A stretch of 64,000 nt of DNA. Origin: Streptomyces sp. NBC_01288. GTDB taxonomy: Bacteria > Actinomycetota > Actinomycetes > Streptomycetales > Streptomycetaceae. The notes beneath the pieces were generated by a model. That model was not told where the DNA came from and did not search any database. It saw only the letters and a program-made list of their open reading frames with translations. The translations under genes and the position numbers were made by a program. Positions 26,811-36,250 of this stretch are shown here, piece after piece. Location of the stretch: positions 10,477,001-10,541,000 of the forward strand of contig NZ_CP108427.1 in assembly GCF_035982055.1 (NCBI RefSeq), in the 5' to 3' direction. Every line of letters begins with the position of its first letter. Position 1 is the stretch's first letter.

Positions 26811-29360
26811 ATGAAACTCAGATCCTTGGGTGTCGCGCTGGCCGCAATGGCCGCGCTCGTCACCCTGCCCCTGCACAGCCCGGCCGCCGCGGCAGACCTG
26901 CCGCTGTCCCAGGGCAGGACGGCCACGTCGTCCTCCGACGAGAACGCGGGCACCGTCGCCGCCAACGCGGTCGACGGCAACACCGCCACCCGCTGGTCCT
27001 CCGGCGCCACCGACACCCAGTGGCTCCAGGTCGACCTCGGCTCCACGGCCACCATCACCCAGGTCGTCCTCAACTGGGAGACCGCGTACGGCAGCGACTA
27101 CAAGATCCAGACGTCCGCGGACGGGAACACCTGGACCGACGTCAAGTCCGTGACCGGCGGCGACGGCGGCACCGACACGCTCGACGTCTCCGGCCAGGGT
27201 CGCTACGTCCGGATGTACGGCGTCCACCGCGCCACCCAGTACGGCTACTCCCTCTGGGAGTTCCAGGTCTTCGGCAGCACGGACGGCGGCACCACCCCGC
27301 CCGCGGGCTGCGACACGGCCAACGCCGCCCAGGGCAAGACGGCGACCGCCTCCTCCACCGAGAACGCCGGCACCCCGGCGTCGGCCGCCTTCGACGGCAA
27401 CACCGTCACCCGCTGGTCCAGCGCGGCCTCCGACCCGCAGTGGATCCAGGTCGACCTCGGGTCGTCCCAGAGCCTGTGCCGGGTCGACCTCAACTGGGAG
27501 ACGGCGTACGGCAAGTCCTTCCAGATCCAGGCCTCGGCCGACGGCCAGACCTGGACCACGCTCAAGTCCGTCACGGACGGCACCGCCGGCCCGACGTCCT
27601 ACGACGTCTCCGGACAGGGCCGCTACGTGCGGATCAACGGCACGACCCGTGGCACCGTCTACGGCTACTCGCTGTGGGAGGTGGCCGTCCACACCGGCTC
27701 GGGCGACGGCAGCGGTCCCGTGCAGGGCGGCGGCGACCTCGGCCCCAACGTGATCGTCGTCGACCCCTCGACGCCCAACCTCCAGGCGAAGTTCGACCAG
27801 GTCTTCGCGCAGCAGGAGTCGAATCAGTTCGGCACCGGCCGCTACCAGTTCCTGATGAAGCCCGGCACCTACAACGGGATCAACGCACAGGTGGGCTTCT
27901 ACACCTCGATCTCGGGCCTCGGCCTCAACCCCGACGACGTCCACATCAACGGTGACATCACCGTCGACGCGGGCTGGTTCAACGGCAACGCGACCCAGAA
28001 CTTCTGGCGTTCGGCGGAGAACCTGTCGATCACGCCCTCCAACGGCACCGACCGCTGGGCGGTGGCCCAGGCGGCTCCCTTCCGCCGCATCCACGTGCAG
28101 GGCGGCCTCAACCTCGCCCCGAACGGCTACGGCTGGGCCTCCGGCGGCTACATCGCCGACTCCAAGATCGACGGTACGGTCGGCCCGTACTCCCAGCAGC
28201 AGTGGTACACCCGTGACAGCTCCGTCGGCGGCTGGACCAACGGCGTCTGGAACATGACGTTCTCCGGCGTGCAGGGCGCCCCGGCCACCAACTTCGACTC
28301 CGGCCCGTACACCACCCTGGACAACACCCCCGTATCGCGCGAGAAACCGTACCTCTACCTGGACGGCAACACGTACAAGGTGTTCGTGCCCGCCAAGCGC
28401 ACCGACGCACGCGGCGTCTCCTGGCCCAACACGCCTGGTACGTCGCTCCCGCTGGACCAGTTCTACGTGGTCAAGCCCGGCGCGACCGCGGAGACCATCA
28501 ACACCGCCCTCGCCCAGGGCCTGAACCTGCTCTTCACCCCGGGCGTCTACCACCTCGACCAGACCATCAACGTGACCCGGGCGAACACCGTCGTCCTCGG
28601 TCTCGGCCTGGCGACCATCATTCCGGACAACGGCGTCGACGCCATGCACGTGGCGGACGTCGACGGAGTCAAGCTCGCCGGCTTCCTGATCGACGCCGGC
28701 AGCTCCAACTCCGACACCCTGCTGCAGATCGGCCCGGCCGGCAGCTCCGCCGACCACTCCGCCGACCCGACCACCATGCAGGACGTGTTCGTGCGCATCG
28801 GCGGCGCCGGCCCCGGCCTCGCCACCAACTCCGTCGTGGTCAACAGCGACGACGTCGTCATCGACCACACCTGGCTCTGGCGCGCCGACCACGGCGAAGG
28901 CGTCGGCTGGGAGACCAACAGAGCCGACTACGGCCTCTTGGTCAACGGCGACGACGTCCTCACCACCGGCCTGTTCGTCGAGCACTTCAACAAGTACGAC
29001 GTGCTGTGGAACGGCGAACGCGGACGCACGATCTTCTTCCAGAACGAGAAGGCCTACGACGTCCCGAACGCCGCCGCCATCACCCATGACGGCATCGTCG
29101 GATACGCGGCCTACAAGGTCGCCGACTCCGTCGACGTGCACGAGGCGTGGGGCCTGGGAAGCTACTGCAACTTCACCTCCGACCCTTCGATCGTGCAGGC
29201 CCACGGCTTCCAGGTGCCGGTCAAGACAGGGATCAAACTGCACGACATCCTGGTGATCTCCCTGGGCGGCAAGGGCCAGTACGCCCACGTCGTCAACAGC
29301 ACCGGCGCACCCACGTCGGGCACGGACACCGTTCCCTCGAAGATCACGTCGTTCCCCTGA
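26811..29360 (+). CDS. Secreted GH55-like beta-helix enzyme with two CBM32 domains
   Basis: An 849-residue exported protein: signal peptide (MKLRSLGVALAAMAALVTL... ending AAA), two tandem F5/8-type CBM32 domains (ANAVDGNTATRWSSGATDTQ; SAAFDGNTVTRWSSAASDPQ), then a right-handed beta-helix of the GH55 exo-beta-1,3-glucanase type (FYTSISGLGLNPDDVHINGD; DHTWLWRADHGEGVGWETNR). Such genes are often mislabelled adenylyl cyclase. It probably degrades laminarin-like glucans outside the cell. A strong hairpin at 29410 ends the unit. Confidence 0.85.
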   Translation: MKLRSLGVALAAMAALVTLPLHSPAAAADLPLSQGRTATSSSDENAGTVAANAVDGNTATRWSSGATDTQWLQVDLGSTATITQVVLNWETAYGSDYKIQTSADGNTWTDVKSVTGGDGGTDTLDVSGQGRYVRMYGVHRATQYGYSLWEFQVFGSTDGGTTPPAGCDTANAAQGKTATASSTENAGTPASAAFDGNTVTRWSSAASDPQWIQVDLGSSQSLCRVDLNWETAYGKSFQIQASADGQTWTTLKSVTDGTAGPTSYDVSGQGRYVRINGTTRGTVYGYSLWEVAVHTGSGDGSGPVQGGGDLGPNVIVVDPSTPNLQAKFDQVFAQQESNQFGTGRYQFLMKPGTYNGINAQVGFYTSISGLGLNPDDVHINGDITVDAGWFNGNATQNFWRSAENLSITPSNGTDRWAVAQAAPFRRIHVQGGLNLAPNGYGWASGGYIADSKIDGTVGPYSQQQWYTRDSSVGGWTNGVWNMTFSGVQGAPATNFDSGPYTTLDNTPVSREKPYLYLDGNTYKVFVPAKRTDARGVSWPNTPGTSLPLDQFYVVKPGATAETINTALAQGLNLLFTPGVYHLDQTINVTRANTVVLGLGLATIIPDNGVDAMHVADVDGVKLAGFLIDAGSSNSDTLLQIGPAGSSADHSADPTTMQDVFVRIGGAGPGLATNSVVVNSDDVVIDHTWLWRADHGEGVGWETNRADYGLLVNGDDVLTTGLFVEHFNKYDVLWNGERGRTIFFQNEKAYDVPNAAAITHDGIVGYAAYKVADSVDVHEAWGLGSYCNFTSDPSIVQAHGFQVPVKTGIKLHDILVISLGGKGQYAHVVNSTGAPTSGTDTVPSKITSFP

Positions 29361-29409
29361 CGGTGACCGTGCCGGCGGTCTGACCGCCGACGCCGCTCAC
29401 CGACGGGAC

Positions 29410-29449
29410 GCTGGTGCCGGGTCCTCCTCCGAGGAGGCCCGGCACCAGC
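29410..29449. terminator. Strong hairpin terminator
   Basis: GCTGGTGCCGGG on the left and CCCGGCACCAGC on the right, with CCTCC/GGAGG continuing the stem past one bulged base, make a stem of about 17 bp with a TCCG loop, 50 bp after the GH55-like stop. Confidence 0.75.
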
Positions 29450-29516
29450 ATGTCGCGCGCGGGGGAGCCGTGCGGGGTCGTCGTCGACGGCGTCCTGTAC
29501 GGCCGCTGCCGGTGCG

Positions 29517-29712
29517 TCACCCGGTGCTGATCGGGCCGCACATGAGGTTGCCGGGTTCGGTGGGGTCGTCGCTGGTCCAGAACTGGGTCCACAGCGTGGC
29601 GAACTCGGGGCGGCTGAGGTAGCCGTCGGCGTCCTGGTCGAGCCGGTCGAAGGCGCTTCCGGTTTCCACGGGCCGTCCGTGCCAGGTGTCGACGAGACGC
29701 TGGTGCTCGCCG
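29517..29712 (-). pseudogene. EF-hand calcium-binding protein, C-terminal fragment
   Basis: The minus strand gives LVDTWHGRPVETGSAFDRLD, then DQDADGYLSRPEFATLWTQF and a stop at 29517 after MCGPISTG. DxDxDGYLxxxEF is a canonical EF-hand loop, as in the small CalD-type calcium-binding proteins of Streptomyces. No start and no N-terminal EF-hands remain, since the DNA upstream is the promoter of the GH92 gene. Confidence 0.6.
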
Positions 29713-29878
29713 CATCTTCGTGTCGGCCCCCCGGAGTGGCCCCTTGTTCAAGTCGTTGACATGTCCCTGCCGTATGGCTAGCTTCACGAACAGTTCTCGT
29801 CCGCGCCCCCAGGTGCTCGCGGCTCAGGGGACCCCTGTCAGTGCGTTCGCATCGCCAGGCGCCTCGTCTCGACGATGC

Positions 29879-29944
29879 GACAACGTTGTCCAACCCGACT
29901 GCTGCTCATGCAGGTGTCGCGCTTCGAGTGAAGACAACGTTGTC
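29879..29944. promoter_or_regulatory. Two copies of palindrome GACAACGTTGTC
   Basis: The perfect 12-bp palindrome GACAACGTTGTC occurs at 29879-29890 and 29933-29944, 54 bp centre to centre (about five helical turns), just upstream of the GH92 gene. The AACGTT centre is typical of LacI-family operators. The paired layout would suit DNA looping. The regulator is not evident in the window. Confidence 0.75.
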
Positions 29945-30008
29945 AGATCTCAGATCCCCGGTTCAGCTCCAGTGCCGGCTCCCGCTTCCGAGTAGAGGAG
30001 AAACCTCC

Positions 30009-32783
30009 GTGACACGATTGTCGAGACCCCCAGGAACGGCCGCGATCGGTTTATTCGCGGCCGTGGCGCTGGCCGTGACCGGGCTGTGCGCACCCGCGTG
30101 GGCGGCCGGAAAGGCGGCGCTCGTCGCGTCGCCGGCCACCGTGGTCAACCCGTTCATCGGCACGTCGAACGAGGCCAACGACTTCCCCGGGGCCGACGTG
30201 CCGTTCGGCATGGTGCAGTGGAGCCCCGACACGACGTCGCGGCCCCCCGGTGGCGGCTACGAGTACAACGATTCGTCCATCACTGGCTTCAGCCTCACCC
30301 ACATCGCCGGGCCGGGCTGCGGAGCGGCGGGAGACGTGCCCGTGCTGCCCACGGTCGGCGCGGTCAACACCGGCGCCACGGACGTGTTCTCGCACGCCAA
30401 CGAATCGGCGTCCGCGGGTTCGTACAAGGTCGCGCTGAACAACCAGGTGACCACCGAACTGACCACCACGACCCGCAGCGGGATGGCGCGCTTCACCTTC
30501 CCCTCGACCAGCCAGGCCAACCTGATCTTCAAGCTCACGGGCAGTCAGAACGGTGCCTCGTCGACGCAGTTCACCAAGGTCTCGAACACCGAGGTGAGCG
30601 GTCAGGTCACCAGCGGTCGCTTCTGCGGCGCCGGTAACACCTACACCGTGTACTTCGACATGGTCTTCGACCAGCCGTTCGCCTCCCAGGGAAGCTCGGT
30701 CGCCAAGACGTCGGCCGCCACCCCCGCGAAGCCCCGCACGGCGTCCAAGAACGCGGCCGAGCAGCCCAACAAGCCCGTGCTGCATGGGAAGACGCCGACC
30801 GGCGCGGCCCCGAAGACCGCCAAGGACAGCGCCTCGCCGGAGGCCGCCGCCTCGAACGGCTACGTCACCTTCGACACCACGAGCAACCCGGTGGTGCAGG
30901 CCAAGGTCGGCGTCTCCTACGTCTCGGTGGCCAACGCGGCCGCCAACCGGGCCGCGGAGAACACCGGGTGGGACTTCAACGCGACCCGTACCGCCGCCCA
31001 GGACGCCTGGAACAGCGCGCTGGGCAAGATACAGATCGCGGGCGGAACGGCCGCGCAGCAGCAGACCTTCTACACCGCGCTCTACCACTCACTCCTGCAC
31101 CCGAACGTCATCAGCGACACCAACGGCCAGTACTACGGCTTCGACGGCAGGACCCACACCGTGGACGCCGGTCACAAGGCCGTCTACGCCAACTACTCCG
31201 GCTGGGACATCTACCGCTCGCAGGCGCAGCTCGAAGCCCTGGTCGCACCCCAAGCCGCCTCGGACACGGCACAGTCGATGGTCGACGACTACGCCCAGAC
31301 CGGGATCTTCCCCAAGTGGTCCGAGAACAACGGCGAGTCGTACGTGATGGTCGGAGACCCGGCGGACGGCATCATCGCCGACTACTACGCCTTCGGCGCC
31401 CGGGACTTCGACACCACGACCGCCCTCGCCGACATGGTCAGGCAGGCGAGCACGACCAACAACGACCGGCCGGGCCTCAACTACCTGAACTCACCCGGAT
31501 ACATGCCGCACGACGGCAGCTACGGCTGCTGCAACTTCTACGGCCCCGTGGCCACCACCCTGGAGTACAACACCGCCGACTTCGCGCTCTCCGCGATGGC
31601 CGGGGCACTCGGCGACACCGGGAATCAGAAGACGTACGCCAATCGCGCCCAGGGCTGGCGCAACGTGCTCAACCCGGCCTCCGGTTTCGTCGAGCCGCGC
31701 AACGCGAGCGGCTCCTGGACCGGCGGCTTCGACCCCACCAGCGGCACCGACATGGTCGAGGCCGACTCCTGGATCTACACCGGGATGATCCCCTTCAACA
31801 TCGCCGGCCTCGCGCGCGCCAAGGGCGGCGACACGGCGATGAGCCACTACCTGGACACCGTGCTGCGCAGCTACACGGGCGACAGCGGGTACGCGTGGGT
31901 CGGTAACGAACCCAGCATCGAACTGCCGTGGGAGTACGACTACATCGGGCAGCCCTACAAGACCCAGGGCACCGTACGGGCCATCCAGCAGCAGATCTGG
32001 GCGAACACCCCCGGCGGGCTGGCCGACGGCAACGACGACCTCGGTGCGATGAGCGCGTGGTACGTGTGGTCCGCGCTCGGCATGTTCCCCGAGACCCCCG
32101 GCACCGCCGATCTCGCCCTGGGCTCCCCTGTGTTCACGCAGGCCGTGATCACTCTGCCGTCGGGCAAGACGCTGACGATCAACGGCAACGGCGCCGCCGA
32201 CAACGCCCCCTACGTCCAGTCCGCGACGTGGAACGGCTCCGCCTGGAACAACGCCTACGCCCCCACGTCGGCGATCACCGCGGGCGGCACGCTGACCTAC
32301 ACGCTCGGCGCCGGCGCCAACATCTCCTGGGCGACGGCCGCGTCCGCCGCTCCGCCCTCCTACGCCGGTGACACCACAGCTCCGGCCTCATCCCGTATCG
32401 GCCCCATCACCTCGGCGGTGGCGTCCAACCTGTGCGTGGACGACGCGAGTTCCTCCACCACCGACGGCAGCCACGTCCAGATCTGGACCTGCAACAGCAC
32501 CTACGCCCAGGACTGGATCGTCGCCGGCGACGGAACGGTCCGGAGTCTGGGCAAATGCCTGGACGCCGACCACAGCGGGACCACCAACGGAACCCTGATC
32601 CAGCTCTGGACGTGCAACGGCAGCGGCGCCCAGCAGTGGACCGCGGGCGCGAACGGCTCCTTGATCAACCCCCAGTCCAAGCTGTGCCTGGACGATCCCA
32701 ACTCCACGACGACGACCGGTGCCCAACTCCAGCTCTACACCTGCAACGGCACGGCAGCCCAGAACTGGAAGCTGCCGGCCTGA
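30009..32783 (+). CDS. Secreted GH92 alpha-mannosidase with ricin B lectin domain
   Basis: A 924-residue exported enzyme. After a signal peptide ending AWA, the GH92 domain begins VVNPFIGTSNEANDFPGADV and includes GFSLTHIAGPGCGAAGDVPV and GWDIYRSQAQLEALVAP; Ca-dependent GH92 enzymes remove alpha-mannose from N-glycans or mannans. PWEYDYIGQPYKTQ and LGMFPETPG lie near its end. Residues about 800-924 are a ricin-type beta-trefoil (CBM13) with NLCVDDASS, KCLDADHSGT and QxW repeats. GTG 30009 has AGAGGAG. Twin palindromes upstream imply sugar-responsive control. Confidence 0.92.
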   Translation: MTRLSRPPGTAAIGLFAAVALAVTGLCAPAWAAGKAALVASPATVVNPFIGTSNEANDFPGADVPFGMVQWSPDTTSRPPGGGYEYNDSSITGFSLTHIAGPGCGAAGDVPVLPTVGAVNTGATDVFSHANESASAGSYKVALNNQVTTELTTTTRSGMARFTFPSTSQANLIFKLTGSQNGASSTQFTKVSNTEVSGQVTSGRFCGAGNTYTVYFDMVFDQPFASQGSSVAKTSAATPAKPRTASKNAAEQPNKPVLHGKTPTGAAPKTAKDSASPEAAASNGYVTFDTTSNPVVQAKVGVSYVSVANAAANRAAENTGWDFNATRTAAQDAWNSALGKIQIAGGTAAQQQTFYTALYHSLLHPNVISDTNGQYYGFDGRTHTVDAGHKAVYANYSGWDIYRSQAQLEALVAPQAASDTAQSMVDDYAQTGIFPKWSENNGESYVMVGDPADGIIADYYAFGARDFDTTTALADMVRQASTTNNDRPGLNYLNSPGYMPHDGSYGCCNFYGPVATTLEYNTADFALSAMAGALGDTGNQKTYANRAQGWRNVLNPASGFVEPRNASGSWTGGFDPTSGTDMVEADSWIYTGMIPFNIAGLARAKGGDTAMSHYLDTVLRSYTGDSGYAWVGNEPSIELPWEYDYIGQPYKTQGTVRAIQQQIWANTPGGLADGNDDLGAMSAWYVWSALGMFPETPGTADLALGSPVFTQAVITLPSGKTLTINGNGAADNAPYVQSATWNGSAWNNAYAPTSAITAGGTLTYTLGAGANISWATAASAAPPSYAGDTTAPASSRIGPITSAVASNLCVDDASSSTTDGSHVQIWTCNSTYAQDWIVAGDGTVRSLGKCLDADHSGTTNGTLIQLWTCNGSGAQQWTAGANGSLINPQSKLCLDDPNSTTTTGAQLQLYTCNGTAAQNWKLPA

Positions 32784-32824
32784 GCCACAGATCCGGATCG
32801 CCCGGCAGCACCGGGCGACCCGAA

Positions 32825-32876
32825 GCGTGCTGCCCGTATGCCCCGGCTACTCGGCCGGGGCATACGGGCAGCATGC
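32825..32876. terminator. Long perfect bidirectional terminator hairpin
   Basis: A 19-bp perfect inverted repeat (32829-32847 and 32854-32872) with loop TACTCG, extended by further pairs on both sides. It follows the GH92 stop by about 45 bp and faces the end of the convergent FkbM gene. Confidence 0.85.
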
Positions 32877-33029
32877 GCGATGCATCCATCTCATGGGCGG
32901 GTCCGCGGCGGCGGACGAGGGTGTCCCACAGCTCATCCGACACGATCGACGGCGACGGGCCCACACCGGACCGAACGTCCAACTGCCGCCCCGGACACGG
33001 CCATTCAGGACCCATCCACCTCATGTGCG

Positions 33030-33749
33030 TTAGCCGTTGATACCGCCTTGAGCGCCGAGTGCTGCGCGTGGTGACGGCCTGACCGCGAACAGCATGCCGA
33101 TGTCGCCGGCCCGCTGCACCGAGTCCTGCTCGGCGCTGACTGTCAAGCCGTGTGCGCGGAGTACCTCGCAGACCGTGTCGCGGTTGTGCTGCCAGCCCTC
33201 CACCTCGACGACGGCTTGGCGGACCAGTGGCCAGTGCCGTTCCTCGATGCCTCTGAGCACCTCAAGTTCGGCGCCTTCCACATCGACCTTGAGCAGGTCG
33301 ATGTGGTCGACGCCCAGTTCGTCGAGCACCGATGACAGGGGCCTGACCTTCACTCGGTGCGTCTCAAGGCGCCGCAGCACCCGCAGCTTGCGGCCGATGA
33401 GAAGAGTCAGCACGGGGGCGGGTACGCGACGCAGGATCGGTCCCAGGCCGCCCTGGCGGATCAATTCGACAACGCTGGCGGTGACCCGGCGCCGCTCGTC
33501 CTCGATGTTCCCCTGGTTTCGCGAGGAGGACGAGAAGATCGTGGCGGCCGGAACGTAGCTGAAGTCGAGCTCGTCGTCACGGGACGCCAAGCCGTAGGTG
33601 CGGCGACCGATGTGGTGGCCGCGACCTGCGCGCGGCACACGACGGGTGTCTGCAAGGCGAACTCGCCGCATCCGTGCGGTGCTACCGCGAAGTGCAGGGA
33701 CGGCTCGTACTCCTACAGTGCCCACGCCCGCGGGACGTGCTCGCACCAC
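33030..33749 (-). pseudogene. FkbM family methyltransferase, N-terminally degraded
   Basis: The C-terminal two-thirds match FkbM SAM-dependent methyltransferases: YGLASRDDELDFSYVPAATI, then SVLDELGVDHIDLLKVDVEG followed by AELEVLRGIEE, the family core, and GDIGMLFAVRPS near the end. The first 50 residues of the frame are Arg-rich and unlike the family, and the usual GANxG SAM-binding motif is absent. The 5' part appears frameshifted or lost upstream of about 33600. Confidence 0.55.
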
Positions 33750-34190
33750 CGGGGGGCGTCAAGTACTGGTACCTGTAGACGGCAAACGACGCCGCCGCCC
33801 GGAGACACTCCGCGCAACGGCTGCGGTGGATCCCGCCTCGAAGGCAAACGGGGAATTGAATCCGCGGCACTCAGGAGGGCCGTTACGACCGTTCGTCCGA
33901 TCCCGAGCTGTATTCCGCTCATCTGTTCCCCCGGTACAGACTGCCTGAGCCGGCGGTACAACGCGCGGAACTTCACATGCCTCTCGACCGGCACGGCAGA
34001 AAAGGGGTGCTCGAAGTGGGTGTGGAACTCACTCGGTCCCGTTTCTTCGACCCGGCGACCCTCCGGTCCCGTGACTGCAAGCATCGCGTGAGGACAGCTC
34101 CGGCCTGCCTGCCCCGCGGCGGCAGGCAGGAGTCACGGTCAGCCGGCGAGGTGAGCGTATCGCGCTCGAAATCGGCCGCTTCTGGTCTGC
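33750..34190. other. About 440 bp without a supported gene
   Basis: No protein-like frame is convincing. A hairpin with 10-bp stem (CCTGCCTGCC at 34104-34113, GGCAGGCAGG at 34121-34130) lies near the end and could terminate the minus-strand gene at 34191-34560. Confidence 0.4.
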
Positions 34191-34560
34191 TCACTCCGGC
34201 TGGTGGTCGGGCCCCCGAAGTCCGGGCCCCCGAAGTCCGGGCTGCTGAAGTCCGGGCTGGAGAAGCTCGGGCGGTTCCTTCCGAGCCCTCCAGGCCCTCG
34301 TCACGCACCGCTGCGAGCAGTAGACCGCGTTCGAACGGCGGTCTACCCCGGCCACCCAACTCGCCCCACACTCCCGGCACTTGGTCCAGCCGGCAGCCGA
34401 TCTCAGCGGCCACTCGCCTGCGCAACCGCAGGTCCCGACGCCACCGCCTGGCTCGACAAGCCGCCGAACAGAACCTCGTACGAGCTGGAGCACCCGGCCT
34501 CAACCGTTCGCCACAGCCCTCACACACCCGCCCCGCAGCCTCCCTGGCGTCCTCGGACAC
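34191..34560 (-). pseudogene. Two-module zinc-finger protein broken by a frameshift
   Basis: The first frame from 34560 reads CEGCGERLRPGAPARTRFCS with AACRARRWRRDLRLRRRVA. A second frame then reads WTKCRECGASWVAGVDRRSN with AVYCSQRCVTRAWRARKE. Both are FCS-type zinc modules (C-x2-C ... C-x3-C) that I would expect in one protein. The change of frame lies around 34340-34400. A short Pro/Gly repeat (about 18-bp units, 34206-34262) encodes the tail. Confidence 0.55.
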
Positions 34561-34625
34561 CCAGCCGGGCCAGGGCTCAAAACTACCTAAAACCGAGGAT
34601 CAGAAACAGGTACTAACCCCTCATC

Positions 34626-34653
34626 CGGTGCGGGGCGGGGCCTCCCCGCACCG
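34626..34653. terminator. 10-bp stem hairpin
   Basis: CGGTGCGGGG (34626-34635) pairs with CCCCGCACCG (34644-34653). It lies upstream of the minus-strand zinc-finger gene and before the plus-strand gene at 34898, so it may end an unrecognised transcript. Confidence 0.45.
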
Positions 34654-34897
34654 CACCGATCGCGCCCGGCACCGTCGCCGGACAGAAGCCCGAAAGCGTC
34701 TCACCCCATACCCGTGCAACAGGTGCACGGCTGTGGCAGTGTGACGACCAGTGTCGGCCCGTCGCATCCCCCCGTTGCGGCGGGCCGGACCTCGGTCCCC
34801 CGTCGTTGCCGAGCACGACGCGGTCGACGAGGGACCGCCTGTCGACAGAGCTGTCCGACGAGCTGGACGAGGAGAACCGGCACGTCAGGAGCGCAAC

Positions 34898-35313
34898 ATG
34901 GCCAAGCCTGACCCCAGCCCGGACGCGGTGGCGCAGCGGGCGGCACACGTCCTGGACCGGTGTGTCATCGGACCGGTGGAAGTCCCTGAGCACATGCGCC
35001 CGTTCATGGAGGACCTGGTGGCCGCGCCGCTGAGGGTGGGGCTGCCTGTCCGTGACCCGAAGTCCGATGACGTCGGCGAGGCGGCGACCGGCGTGATGCT
35101 CGCACTGGGTCCCGGGCCGGCTGGCGCTGCCGTGCGGGTCGTCTGGCGCCGGCACCACTCCCTCGACGTGCTGAGCGAGGTGTGGCGCACGCAGCAGGAC
35201 GCCATGCACAGCGCGCTCCGCACGATCCTCACCGCGCAGGGCTACTGGATGAGCGACGACGTCGGGGACGCACCGGTCGTCTTCGGCCCCCACCGTCCCC
35301 CCCCCCGTCCTGA
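34898..35313 (+). CDS. Hypothetical protein ending at a C10 tract
   Basis: Begins MAKPDPSPDAVAQRAAHVLD after AGGAG. It has an alpha/beta-like pattern with VGEAATGVMLALGPGPAG and WRTQQDAMHSALRTILTAQG. At 35297 it reaches a run of ten C residues. With ten C the frame reads on into the lipoprotein gene. With eleven it would stop at TGA 35311, and with nine at TAG 35316. The protein probably ends near here. Function unknown. Confidence 0.5.
35297..35306 (+). repeat. Homopolymer C10 at a frame-critical position
   Basis: Ten consecutive C residues. Either gain or loss of one base closes the upstream frame within a few codons, whereas the present length fuses it with the downstream lipoprotein frame. 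It may be a slippage switch or a sequencing uncertainty. Confidence 0.9.
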
Positions 35314-35503
35314 GTTAGGAGGAGCTCCGAACGGGCGCGGATCAGCAAGAGGGCCTGCGAGGCTTCATCCCTGCCTCGTTGCTGCCCGGATTCGCGCGAT
35401 GGTTGAGGTCGGGAAAGGGACGGGGGAGCGCAACAGAATGCCTGAGGCGGGAGCTGCGCGAGGAACTGTCGGAGGTCGGCCACCGCGCGGTTCAATGGCG
35501 GGC

Positions 35504-36016
35504 ATGATGCGTAGAACGTCATCCACCGCCGTCGCCGTTGTCGTCGCTGTCGTGTTCGCCGCCCTCACGTCGTGTTCTTCGGATTCTTCGGACCGGTCCT
35601 CCGCCGAGGGGCGGCCCAGTGGGTCCGGCTCCGGGACAACGGCCCCGGACCCCAGGCCGACTTCCACGGAGACGGCCACGCCGTCGCCCTCGCCGACCGG
35701 GCCGTGCGCTGACGGGACTTGTGAGATCAAGGTCGCCGTGGGGGACGTCGTGACAGTGCCGGAAAAGTACGGCCTCGGGCCGATCAAGGTGACGGCGATC
35801 ACCAGCGGCGAGGTCGAGATGGTCGCGCCGCTGACGGGGTCGGGCTTCAGCGTTTCGGGCTGTTCCGGTGGTGGCGGCGTGTCCTCGGAGGGCAGCGGCG
35901 GCGTCGGGCTCAACTGCGGAGAGGGACCCGCCGCGACCATCAACAATGCCATGAGCCTGAAGGTCGTCGAGATCCTCGACACCGCCGCCGTCCTCCGTAT
36001 CGGCCCCGTTGGGTGA
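35504..36016 (+). CDS. Secreted lipoprotein, unknown function
   Basis: A roughly 170-residue lipoprotein: MMRRTSSTAVAVVVAVVFAA leads to the lipobox LTSC. A Ser/Thr/Pro-rich linker follows, then a compact domain with CADGTCEIKVAVGDVV, YGLGPIKVTAITSGEV and two further Cys. ATG 35495, 35504 and 35507 are all possible starts. Anchored on the outer face of the membrane. The upstream frame is open through the C10 tract, which probably does not reflect a real fusion. Confidence 0.7.
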   Translation: MMRRTSSTAVAVVVAVVFAALTSCSSDSSDRSSAEGRPSGSGSGTTAPDPRPTSTETATPSPSPTGPCADGTCEIKVAVGDVVTVPEKYGLGPIKVTAITSGEVEMVAPLTGSGFSVSGCSGGGGVSSEGSGGVGLNCGEGPAATINNAMSLKVVEILDTAAVLRIGPVG

Positions 36017-36217
36017 CGCACGGCTCGGCCCTTGGGGCAGGGTTCCGTAGCGGCACGGGCGGCTACACCTCCGACATCCGGCCCTCCACGTCCGTCACCG
36101 GGCGGGAGAAGAAGCTGAATGCCGCCTCCGACGGCTTCACCGGCCGCATGGGGATGCTGAGTACGATCACTTGTTGTCCGAGGCAGCGGCGCTGTGAAGG
36201 ATTGATTGTCCTGGCCC

Positions 36218-36245
36218 GTTCGTCAGCGGTATGCCGCTGACGAAC
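36218..36245. terminator. Bidirectional hairpin, 12-bp perfect stem
   Basis: GTTCGTCAGCGG (36218-36229) and CCGCTGACGAAC (36234-36245) with a 4-base loop, immediately beyond the stop of the minus-strand NTF2-like gene at 36251. Confidence 0.8.
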
Positions 36246-36250
36246 GCCTT

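Noticed and set aside
26697..29288. An 863-codon open frame antisense to the GH55-like gene
   Set aside because: It is Val/Gly/Asp/Arg-rich with no domain, as expected for the mirror of a GC-rich coding sequence; the plus-strand frame has a signal peptide and recognised domains.
34206..34262. Short direct repeats considered as a CRISPR or VNTR array
   Set aside because: They are about 18-bp imperfect units in frame with a zinc-finger gene and encode a Gly/Pro-rich tail, with no spacers.
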